Source of the DNA: Nitrospirales bacterium
GTDB lineage: Bacteria > Nitrospirota > Nitrospiria > Nitrospirales > UBA8639
Direction: 5' to 3'
Length of the DNA stretch: 5,174 bases
NCBI GenBank assembly: GCA_029261305.1
Contig: JAJDBO010000084.1
Span: 1 to 5,174, forward strand
Positions 1-5,174 of the stretch are shown piece after piece. Both the position numbers and the translations under genes were made by a program. Under the pieces are notes generated by a model that did not search any database, had not been told where the DNA came from, and saw only the letters and a program-made list of their open reading frames with translations. Position 1 is the first letter of the stretch. The number at the start of each line of letters is the position of its first letter.

Positions 1-284
1 ACTTCAAGTAAAATTTGAAATCCGTTGCAAATGCCCAAGACTAGCCCCCCCTTCGCGGCGAACTCTTTGAGCGCTTCCATTATTGGCGAAAACTGGGCAA
101 TGGCTCCCGTACGAAGATAGTCGCCATAGGAGAATCCACCGGGAACAATCACGGCATCCACCCCATCTAATGAGGTGTGTTGATGCCAAATTTCTCGAAC
201 GTTTTGGCCGAGCCCTTCTGCTACCGCATGGGCACAATCATGGTCACAGTTCGATCCGGGAAAGACGAGTACGCCAAAGTTCAT
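1..284 (-). CDS. purQ: PurQ, FGAM synthase glutaminase subunit (partial, 3' end missing)
   Basis: This is the glutamine amidotransferase subunit of phosphoribosylformylglycinamidine (FGAM) synthase. It releases ammonia from glutamine for PurL in the fourth step of de novo purine synthesis, in the cytoplasm, in complex with PurS. The first 94 residues are visible and the gene runs off the low-coordinate edge, so about 130 residues of a typical ~230 are missing. The N-terminus [16 protein letters not shown] is the standard PurQ opening. [17 protein letters not shown] (residues 48-64) is the conserved oxyanion-region block. LGICNGFQ (83-90) carries the nucleophile Cys86, the same number as in Bacillus subtilis PurQ. 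The catalytic His/Glu pair would lie beyond the edge. The ATG overlaps the purS stop as ATGA, and no clear Shine-Dalgarno sequence precedes it, which suggests translation coupled to purS. purL is the expected next gene (inference). Confidence 0.96.
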   Translation of the reverse strand, partial: MNFGVLVFPGSNCDHDCAHAVAEGLGQNVREIWHQHTSLDGVDAVIVPGGFSYGDYLRTGAIAQFSPIMEALKEFAAKGGLVLGICNGFQILLE

Positions 285-544
285 GAAGTTAAGTTTTGTT
301 CGGAGGATTCTAACTCGTACCGGTAGTCTTCAATCACCGTGTTGGCCAACAGCTTTTCACACATGGCCTTCAGTTGAGATTCGGCTTGCGATTGATCTGA
401 ATCTCCTAATTCAACTTCGAGAAACTTGCCCACCCGCACATCATTGACAGTAGAAAACCCAAGAGTGGCTAATGATTGCTGAATGGCGCGTCCTTGGGGA
501 TCTAAAATTCCTGATTTTAGCGTGACATGGATTTTGGCTTTCAT
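281..544 (-). CDS. purS: PurS, FGAM synthase small subunit
   Basis: PurS bridges PurL and PurQ in the three-part FGAM synthase of Gram-positive-type purine pathways and helps ammonia pass between the active sites. The 87-residue length is close to the usual 80-85. Recognisable family blocks are [18 protein letters not shown] at the start, the LGF...[14 protein letters not shown] strand region (residues 28-46), and the C-terminal [17 protein letters not shown] stretch (61-77). A short polar tail follows. The ATG at 544 is three bases after the purB stop and in the same reading frame as purB. A candidate ribosome site, AAGGA at 561-557, lies inside the last purB codons with a longish 12-base spacer. 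The stop overlaps the purQ start by four bases. A separate purS implies a small-type PurL elsewhere rather than the fused enterobacterial enzyme (family knowledge). Confidence 0.96.
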   Translation of the reverse strand: MKAKIHVTLKSGILDPQGRAIQQSLATLGFSTVNDVRVGKFLEVELGDSDQSQAESQLKAMCEKLLANTVIEDYRYELESSEQNLTS

Positions 545-547
545 AAT

Positions 548-1897
548 CTAGGCACGTCCTTTTTTTCGTATTGGCTTAGCTGGGCTCTTTTTGGCCGTGG
601 CAACCTTCCCAAATACCCGACGATAGACCTGCGGCAAGTTCTTGAGATACGCCTGTGGATTGAAACAGGTTTGGATTTCTGAGGCGCGGAGTTTTCGACT
701 AATAAATGGATCGTTGGTCACAAGATCTTGGAAATTGCCATTTCCTTGCCAAGCTTCCATGGCATTGCGTTGAACGGCTTCGTAGGCAGCTTTCCGTTCA
801 GCGCCACGATCGACTAAAGCAAGCAAGAGGCGTTGGGAATAGACCAATCCTCCAGTGAGATTCAGGTTCTTGAGCATACGATCCGGATACACGACTAAAT
901 TGGTCAATAGTTTCGTGAGACGCACCAACATATAGTCCATGAGGATGTTGCTATCTGGAATAATAATGCGTTCAACCGATGAATGACTAATATCCCGCTC
1001 ATGCCATAGGGCTACATTTTCCATCGCCGCGAGACTGTTACTTCGAATAACCCGTGCCAACCCACAGAGGTTTTCCGATCCCACGGGATTCCGCTTGTGT
1101 GGCATGGCCGAAGACCCTTTTTGCCCGACGCTAAAATATTCCTCGGCTTCTAAGACTTCGGTTCGTTGAAGATGCCGAATCTCCGTGGCCACTTTTTCTA
1201 TACTGGCCGCCACCAACGCCAAGGCCGTGAGATAGGCCGCATGACGATCCCGTTGAACCACCTGGTTCGACACTGGCGCGGGTTTGAGCCCCAGCTTTTT
1301 ACAGACCATGGATTCAATTCGTGGTGGTAAATGCGCAAACGTGCCCATGGCACCAGAAAGTTTTCCGACTGCGATATCTTCACCCGCGGCAATGAACCGC
1401 TTGCGATGGCGTTTAAACTCTTCATACCACAGGGCAAATTTCACGCCTAACGATATTGGCTCACCATGGATCCCGTGAGATCGCCCGACCATCACCGTCT
1501 CTTGATGCTCGAATGCCCTCTTCTTCAATACCACCAACAAGGTATCAAGATCTTCCAAAATAATTCCACCCGCCTCTACCATTTGGAGTGCCAGGCCAGT
1601 ATCCAGCACATCCGAGGAGGTCAACCCTGCATGGAGATGCCGGGCCTTTGGGCCAGCCTGTTCCGCCACAGCTTCCAAAAAGGCTATCACATCATGCTTG
1701 GTAATTTTTTCAATTTCATCGATTCGATGTGGATCAATCGTGACCTTACGACGAACGTGAGCGGCAGTCCCTTTGGGGACTTTTTTCACTTCTTCCATGG
1801 CTTCGCAGGCGGCCAATTCAACTTGAAGCCATGATTCATATTTTTGTTGTTGGGTCCACAGGGCACCCATGCGTGGCAGAGTGTATCGTTCAATCAT
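548..1897 (-). CDS. purB: Adenylosuccinate lyase PurB
   Basis: PurB cleaves SAICAR to AICAR plus fumarate in IMP synthesis, and adenylosuccinate to AMP plus fumarate. It is a cytoplasmic homotetramer of the fumarase/aspartase superfamily. At 449 residues it is slightly longer than the B. subtilis-type enzyme (~431). The ATG start gives numbering that matches that enzyme: His68 (KHD, 67-69), His89 ([10 protein letters not shown], 87-96), His141 ([10 protein letters not shown], 138-147) and Lys268 in the superfamily signature [11 protein letters not shown] (261-271), whose serines lie on the flexible catalytic loop. The C-terminal ~19 residues form a Lys/Arg/Ala/Pro-rich tail ([14 protein letters not shown]) not typical of the family; see findings. 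The ribosome site before the ATG is weak (GGAAC). A 58-base gap separates it from nusB upstream, and purS follows after three bases, consistent with one operon. Confidence 0.98.
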   Translation of the reverse strand: MIERYTLPRMGALWTQQQKYESWLQVELAACEAMEEVKKVPKGTAAHVRRKVTIDPHRIDEIEKITKHDVIAFLEAVAEQAGPKARHLHAGLTSSDVLDTGLALQMVEAGGIILEDLDTLLVVLKKRAFEHQETVMVGRSHGIHGEPISLGVKFALWYEEFKRHRKRFIAAGEDIAVGKLSGAMGTFAHLPPRIESMVCKKLGLKPAPVSNQVVQRDRHAAYLTALALVAASIEKVATEIRHLQRTEVLEAEEYFSVGQKGSSAMPHKRNPVGSENLCGLARVIRSNSLAAMENVALWHERDISHSSVERIIIPDSNILMDYMLVRLTKLLTNLVVYPDRMLKNLNLTGGLVYSQRLLLALVDRGAERKAAYEAVQRNAMEAWQGNGNFQDLVTNDPFISRKLRASEIQTCFNPQAYLKNLPQVYRRVFGKVATAKKSPAKPIRKKGRA

Positions 1898-1955
1898 AAG
1901 GTGTTCCGTTAAATATCTTAAGGAAATTAAATCGCGAGGCGACCGTGCACACCCG

Positions 1956-2450
1956 TTAGGCCAGGTGAGAACGCTTTTCTTCCAACCTTGGGTCGCACCT
2001 TAAAATTTTATCTAATATTCCATTCACAAATCGCTTGGCCTCATCATCTGCAAAACTTTTGGCGAGTTGCAACGCCTCATCTACCGACACTTTTGCCGGA
2101 ATATCTGGAATCCAAATCAGCTCATAAATCGTCTGTCGAAGAATATTACGGTCAACGATCGCCATGCGGTCCAATGTCCAATTCTCGGCAGACTGCTCAA
2201 TCAGTTGATCGATCTCTTCTTGTTGAGCCTGAACTCCTACAACAATTTGATTCGCAAACACTCGAACCGGTTTCAATGATCGCTGTTGCGCCCAGAATTC
2301 GTCCAACCAGCCATCGGTGGTTCCATGAAAATCCCATTGAAAAAGAATCTGCAACGCCAACTCCCTGGCACTATGTCGAGTGAGGGAGGGGGCAGGTTGC
2401 AATTCAGAAGAATCGTTTGAGGGTTCAACCAAGAGATCTAGGACTTTCAA
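1956..2450 (-). CDS. nusB: Transcription antitermination factor NusB
   Basis: NusB binds the boxA RNA element together with NusE (ribosomal protein S10) and promotes antitermination in rRNA operons. The recognisable all-helical NusB fold starts at RHSARELALQILFQWDF (residues 25-41), the usual N-terminal ARExALQ motif. Later family blocks are DRMAIVDRNILRQTIYELIW (94-113), IPAKVSVDEALQLAKSF (117-133) and FVNGILDKIL (141-150). At 164 residues it exceeds the usual ~130-150, because about 24 residues precede the conserved helix. The first usable codon is a TTG at 2450; there is no in-frame ATG before the conserved core and no convincing Shine-Dalgarno sequence. In-frame TTG codons at residues 7 and 17 are alternatives, so the true N-terminus is unsettled. 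It lies 26 bases after ribH; ribH-nusB adjacency is very common in bacteria. Confidence 0.93.
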   Translation of the reverse strand: MKVLDLLVEPSNDSSELQPAPSLTRHSARELALQILFQWDFHGTTDGWLDEFWAQQRSLKPVRVFANQIVVGVQAQQEEIDQLIEQSAENWTLDRMAIVDRNILRQTIYELIWIPDIPAKVSVDEALQLAKSFADDEAKRFVNGILDKILRCDPRLEEKRSHLA

Positions 2451-2476
2451 GAACGTATGAAAAATTCGATGGGTAG

Positions 2477-2977
2477 CTAGGCTTTGAGAAAACCTGTAGG
2501 CTTCCGACCGCTATGTTGTAATTCTTTCATTAAATTGGCCATCTCAATGGCGGTGCGAGCTGCATCCGCTCCACGGTTCTTTTCAGGTTCCCCAGAACGC
2601 TCCAGCGCTTGGTCCGCGGTTTCTGTAGTCAGCACTCCGAAGACAATTGGGATTCCTGTTTCCAAGGAAGCCTGAGAAATCCCACGGCTCATTTCCGCAC
2701 TAATGAAATCAAAATGTGGCGTCTCCCCTCGAATCACGGCACCCAAACACATCACGGCATCATATTGTTTGGATCTTGCTAATTGCCGAGCCACCAAAGG
2801 AATTTCAAACGCACCAGGGACTCGAACGGTTTCAATATTTTTGTCTTCAACACCTTGCTTCTTAAGTGTCTCCAGTGCACTGCTCATGAGTCGACTGGTT
2901 ACAAATTCATTAAACTTGCTCACGACAATTCCAACACGACAATCTTTCCCGTCCAAATTACCCTCTTTTATTTCCAC
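2477..2977 (-). CDS. ribH: 6,7-dimethyl-8-ribityllumazine synthase RibH
   Basis: RibH condenses 3,4-dihydroxy-2-butanone 4-phosphate (from the RibB half of RibBA) with the ribitylamino-pyrimidinedione to make lumazine, the penultimate step of riboflavin synthesis. It usually assembles as pentamers or 60-mer capsids. I chose the GTG at 2977, giving 166 residues. AGGGA at 2989-2985 sits seven bases upstream, and the protein then begins MEIKEGNLDGKD like the family. With this start the active-site residues fall on the B. subtilis RibH numbers: Phe22 (KFNEFVT), His88 (TPHFDF) and Arg127 (ALERSG). Other motifs are VPGAFEIP (53-60), GAVIRGETPHFDFIS (79-93) and GVLTTETADQA (114-124). A longer reading from TTG at 3001 would add eight residues through the ribosome site and is unlikely. 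The C-terminus has a modest extension ending PTGFLKA. Confidence 0.97.
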   Translation of the reverse strand: MEIKEGNLDGKDCRVGIVVSKFNEFVTSRLMSSALETLKKQGVEDKNIETVRVPGAFEIPLVARQLARSKQYDAVMCLGAVIRGETPHFDFISAEMSRGISQASLETGIPIVFGVLTTETADQALERSGEPEKNRGADAARTAIEMANLMKELQHSGRKPTGFLKA

Positions 2978-2984
2978 TAATTTT

Positions 2985-2989
2985 TCCCT
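2985..2989 (-). promoter_or_regulatory. Ribosome binding site fixing the ribH start
   Basis: The minus strand reads TAGGGA followed by a seven-base spacer and GTG at 2977. This favours the GTG over the upstream TTG at 3001, because a start at the TTG would place this Shine-Dalgarno sequence inside the coding region. Confidence 0.75.
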
Positions 2990-3010
2990 ACAAAACAGCA
3001 ACTTGCAAAA

Positions 3011-3038
3011 ATTATATAAACTTTTACTAAAGCTTTAA
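3011..3038 (-). promoter_or_regulatory. Candidate internal sigma70-type promoter for ribH
   Basis: In the AT-rich gap between ribBA and ribH the minus strand carries a perfect -10 hexamer TATAAT at 3016-3011. A weak -35 candidate, TTAAAG at 3038-3033 (3 of 6 matches), lies 16 bases upstream. A start site near 3004 would give a leader of about 27 bases to the ribH GTG, containing its Shine-Dalgarno sequence. The weak -35 and the general AT-richness mean chance is possible. Confidence 0.45.
3028..3037. repeat. 10-base perfect palindrome in the ribBA-ribH gap
   Basis: TAAAGCTTTA is its own reverse complement and overlaps the proposed -35 region of the internal ribH promoter. It could be an operator half-site pair or simple AT-rich coincidence. 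No matching copy was noticed at the ribBA promoter. Confidence 0.3.
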
Positions 3039-3062
3039 CTTTTAAATTTGGAGGTGCAATGC

Positions 3063-4265
3063 TTAGACATTATTTAATAAATGTCCTAGCTTGGCCTTCT
3101 TGGTTCGAAGATACTCAACGTTCGCTTCCCTTGGAGCAATTTCAATGGGAATTCGCTCGACCACATTTAAACCATAGCCTTCGATCCCCACAATCTTTCG
3201 AGGATTATTGGTAATCAAACGAATTTGCTTTAACCCCAAACTGACGAGGATTTGGGCGCCAATGCCATAATTCCTGAGGTCAGGCTTAAACCCCAATTGC
3301 AGATTCGCCTCGACAGTATCACTACCCTGATCTTGTAAATGATAGGCGCGAATTTTATTGAATAGTCCAATTCCGCGACCCTCCTGATTCAAATACAGCA
3401 AGACACCCTTGCCTTCTTTTTCAATCATTTCCATGGCGCGGTGCAGTTGATCCCGACAATCACATCGCAGGGATCCAAACACATCAGAGGTCAAACACCC
3501 CGAGTGGACCCGAACCAGAGCTGGCGATTCATCAATAGGACCTTTCACTAATGCAATATGAGCCGCACTGTCCAACTCGTTTTCGAATACCATGGCCTCA
3601 AAATTTCCAAATATTGTCGGCAATTGGGCATTGACCGACTTCTTCACAAATGTCTCACGTAGTAAACGATATTGGATCAAATCTTTGATCGTAATGAGTT
3701 TCAGATCATGTTCTTTGGAAAATTTGACTAAATCTGGCACCCGAGCCATCGTGCCGTCATCATTCATAATCTCACAAATCACACCAGACGGGTTCATTCC
3801 AGCGAGACGGGCTAGATCAACAGAGCCTTCGGTTTGGCCAGCTCGTTTGAGCACTCCTCCATCATGGGCGCGAAGCGGAAAAATATGCCCGGGCTTAGTA
3901 AAATCGGCCGCTTTGCAGTTCGGGTCCACTGCCATTCGAATGGTTGTGGCTCGATCAGAAGCAGAAATCCCGGTAGTCACATCACGAGCCGCATCGATGG
4001 ATACCGTAAAGGCAGTTCCAAACGGTGCGGTATTCTCTATAGATTGGGGATGAAGTTGAAGCTCGTCCGCGCGGGAAGAACCCAAAGACAGACAGATCAA
4101 GCCCCTGGCGTACTTGGCCATAAAATTCACGGCCTCGGGCGTGACGCATTCTGCGGCCATGACCAAATCGCCTTCATTTTCTCGGTCTTCGTCATCCACC
4201 AAAATGACGCATTTGCCATCCTGAATATCCTGAAGGGCTTCTTCTATTGTATTGAACGATTCCAC
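3063..4265 (-). CDS. ribBA: RibBA, bifunctional DHBP synthase / GTP cyclohydrolase II
   Basis: RibBA feeds both branches of riboflavin synthesis. The N-terminal RibB domain (about residues 1-205) converts ribulose 5-phosphate to 3,4-dihydroxy-2-butanone 4-phosphate. The C-terminal RibA domain (about 206-400) opens GTP to the diaminopyrimidine precursor. From GTG 4265 the protein is 400 residues, normal for the fusion. RibB motifs are [11 protein letters not shown] (23-33) and [19 protein letters not shown] (134-152). RibA motifs are the zinc site [17 protein letters not shown] with Cys257, Cys268 and Cys270, [11 protein letters not shown] (291-301), and [17 protein letters not shown] (350-366). 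Both domains look catalytically intact. An upstream in-frame GTG at 4289 would add eight residues, but it falls at the predicted transcription start and has no ribosome site. GTG 4265 has AAAGG seven bases upstream. The stop is 85 bases before ribH. Confidence 0.97.
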   Translation of the reverse strand: MESFNTIEEALQDIQDGKCVILVDDEDRENEGDLVMAAECVTPEAVNFMAKYARGLICLSLGSSRADELQLHPQSIENTAPFGTAFTVSIDAARDVTTGISASDRATTIRMAVDPNCKAADFTKPGHIFPLRAHDGGVLKRAGQTEGSVDLARLAGMNPSGVICEIMNDDGTMARVPDLVKFSKEHDLKLITIKDLIQYRLLRETFVKKSVNAQLPTIFGNFEAMVFENELDSAAHIALVKGPIDESPALVRVHSGCLTSDVFGSLRCDCRDQLHRAMEMIEKEGKGVLLYLNQEGRGIGLFNKIRAYHLQDQGSDTVEANLQLGFKPDLRNYGIGAQILVSLGLKQIRLITNNPRKIVGIEGYGLNVVERIPIEIAPREANVEYLRTKKAKLGHLLNNV

Positions 4266-4272
4266 GCTTTCG

Positions 4273-4281
4273 CCTTTCTCC
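4273..4281 (-). promoter_or_regulatory. Ribosome binding region for ribBA GTG 4265
   Basis: The minus strand reads GGAGAAAGG here. The AAAGG part ends seven bases before GTG 4265, while GGAG lies 12 bases before it. No comparable purine-rich site precedes the alternative GTG at 4289, which supports the shorter ribBA reading frame. Confidence 0.55.
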
Positions 4282-4294
4282 AAGTCCACTTCAG

Positions 4295-4323
4295 CTTATA
4301 TGAGGTTTGGGTACCCCTGTCAA
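4295..4323 (-). promoter_or_regulatory. Strong sigma70-type promoter driving ribBA and the downstream operon
   Basis: On the minus strand a perfect -35 hexamer TTGACA (4323-4318) is followed by exactly 17 bases and a -10 hexamer TATAAG (4300-4295, 5 of 6 matches). The predicted start site is near 4288, giving a leader of about 23 bases before GTG 4265. The spacer holds the 8-base palindrome GGGTACCC (4309-4316), which might be part of an operator but could be chance. The leader is too short for an FMN riboswitch, so control here would be by initiation or a protein regulator (inference). Confidence 0.75.
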
Positions 4324-4337
4324 TCTGATCTTGAGTT

Positions 4338-5174
4338 TTACTCTTGAACCAAAGTCGGTTCCATGGCCTCTCCCAGACACCGTTTCATCACCAACACACT
4401 CACAGCGGCCAAACCAGTCAATAATCCAAAGACCAGAAACCCACTGGAGTAGGTGCCGGTCAGATCTTTAAAGAGCCCAAACCAAGAAGGCAGGAGAAAT
4501 CCCCCGATTCCACCAGCCGATCCGATAATCCCAGAAGCCGTCCCCATCCGTCCTTGAAATCGAAGAGAGACTACCTGAAAAACCACACCGTTCCCAAATC
4601 CAAGAAATAACAGCGTCAAGACCAATAACGGGAGAGAAACTGGTAAGGGTAACAGTCCACTCAGGCCAACACTAAAGATAGTCGTCAGTGGAAACACGAC
4701 CAAGAGCAACCTAATTCCCCCTCTTTGGTCTGCCAAGTACCCGCCCACGGGCCTAGCCACACTGCCCGCTAACCCACAAAGCGCAGTGACAGTCCCAGCC
4801 ATGACAATATCCAGCTGATACTGGTCGTGAAAAAACATAGGCAAAAAGCTTGAAAATCCAACAAATCCGCCAAAGGTTACGCCATACAAAAAACACAGCC
4901 AGTACAAAAACGGCTGTTGCAGAATGGACCAGATAGCCGGGGAAACTGCGCCCCCCTTGAGGCTATTAGCAAATCCTTTTCGATTTGGTACGACATAGAA
5001 AAACACGAGTGCAGTGATGACGACCGGAATAATCATGACCCCAAAGGTTCCATGCCATCCAATCAGGTTTGCGATTCGTGGACCAAAGAAGGTCGCCAGC
5101 AACACCCCACTATTCCCAATCGCGGCCACCCCCATGGCGAGGCCTTGATGTTCAGGTGGATATGCCAGGCTGGC
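4338..5174 (-). CDS. narK: NarK-type nitrate/nitrite transporter, MFS (partial, 5' end missing)
   Basis: This is an inner-membrane major facilitator of the nitrate/nitrite porter (NNP) family. The gene enters from the high-coordinate edge: the open frame continues upstream of the internal ATG at 5135, giving 278 visible residues of an expected ~400-460. The fragment starts in the loop YPPEHQGLAMG and holds about eight membrane segments, matching TM5-TM12. Family marks are GNSG (20-23, first nitrate-signature region), GSVARPVGGYLADQRGG (137-153) with an arginine at the place of the TM8 substrate-binding arginine of NarK, GFGNGVVFQ (192-200), and the glycine-rich GSAGGIGGFLLP (218-229, second nitrate signature). 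Whether it imports nitrate, exports nitrite or exchanges them cannot be told. The symbol reflects family level only. A strong promoter follows the stop, so it is probably not cotranscribed from a shared start with ribBA. Confidence 0.9.
   Translation of the reverse strand, partial: ASLAYPPEHQGLAMGVAAIGNSGVLLATFFGPRIANLIGWHGTFGVMIIPVVITALVFFYVVPNRKGFANSLKGGAVSPAIWSILQQPFLYWLCFLYGVTFGGFVGFSSFLPMFFHDQYQLDIVMAGTVTALCGLAGSVARPVGGYLADQRGGIRLLLVVFPLTTIFSVGLSGLLPLPVSLPLLVLTLLFLGFGNGVVFQVVSLRFQGRMGTASGIIGSAGGIGGFLLPSWFGLFKDLTGTYSSGFLVFGLLTGLAAVSVLVMKRCLGEAMEPTLVQE

Noticed and set aside
1466..1834. Long plus-strand open frame of 122 codons opposite purB
   Set aside because: It lies wholly within the strongly supported purB gene and has no recognisable domain; it is a shadow of purB codon use.
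1932..1942. Possible terminator hairpin TCGC-CTC-GCGA (minus strand) after nusB
   Set aside because: The stem is only four base pairs with a mixed TTTAATTT tail, too weak for an intrinsic terminator, and the operon appears to continue into purB.
1988..2383. 131-codon plus-strand open frame opposite nusB
   Set aside because: Antisense to a clear NusB with no recognisable motif or convincing start signal.
3463..3513. RibA zinc-site motif reads HSGCLTSD instead of HSECLTGD
   Set aside because: All three zinc-ligand cysteines remain, and this position varies (for example HSACLTGD) in RibA relatives as far as I recall, so it is not evidence of a dead domain.
3834..4328. 164-codon plus-strand open frame opposite ribBA
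   Set aside because: It is antisense to the conserved RibB domain and its composition follows the reverse complement of ribBA; no family features.
4266..4337. FMN riboswitch ahead of ribBA
   Set aside because: The space between narK and ribBA is far too short for the conserved FMN aptamer, and the predicted leader is about 23 bases.
4338..4370. Hairpin GAACC-GACTTT-GGTTC at the narK 3' end as a terminator
   Set aside because: The five-base-pair stem lies inside the coding region and is not followed by a T run.

Overview
The window suggests a free-living bacterium of moderate GC with compact, co-oriented housekeeping operons. All seven genes lie on the minus strand, so transcription runs from high to low coordinates. 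The combination of a NarK-type nitrate/nitrite porter with a ribBA-ribH-nusB-pur gene run would fit the Nitrospirota (Nitrospira-like nitrite oxidisers). This placement is an inference from gene order and protein flavour, not from a marker gene, and is held with moderate to low confidence.

Layout in transcription order: (1) 5174-4338, the C-terminal two thirds of a NarK/NNP-family major facilitator, cut by the window edge. (2) A near-consensus sigma70-type promoter at 4323-4295. (3) ribBA, bifunctional DHBP synthase/GTP cyclohydrolase II. (4) An AT-rich 85-base gap with a second candidate promoter, then ribH (lumazine synthase). (5) nusB, an antitermination factor with a non-ATG start and an N-terminal extension. 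(6) purB, adenylosuccinate lyase with a basic C-terminal tail. (7) purS and (8) purQ, the small and glutaminase subunits of FGAM synthase; purQ runs off the low-coordinate edge.

Functionally this is a riboflavin/NusB/purine operon. RibBA consumes GTP and ribulose 5-phosphate to make the two riboflavin precursors. RibH condenses the products of the two branches into lumazine. PurB and PurS/PurQ belong to the de novo pathway that supplies purines, and so ultimately GTP. NusB supports rRNA transcription antitermination. The good promoter just after narK suggests that narK is a separate unit and that the biosynthetic operon begins at ribBA.

No gene-free stretch exceeds 85 bases. I found no RNA gene, CRISPR array, mobile element or obviously new system. 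The observations worth checking are promoter placement, start-codon choice, a PurB tail whose gene is in frame with purS, and a small antisense ORF with a strong Shine-Dalgarno-like sequence. This is mostly an ordinary housekeeping region.
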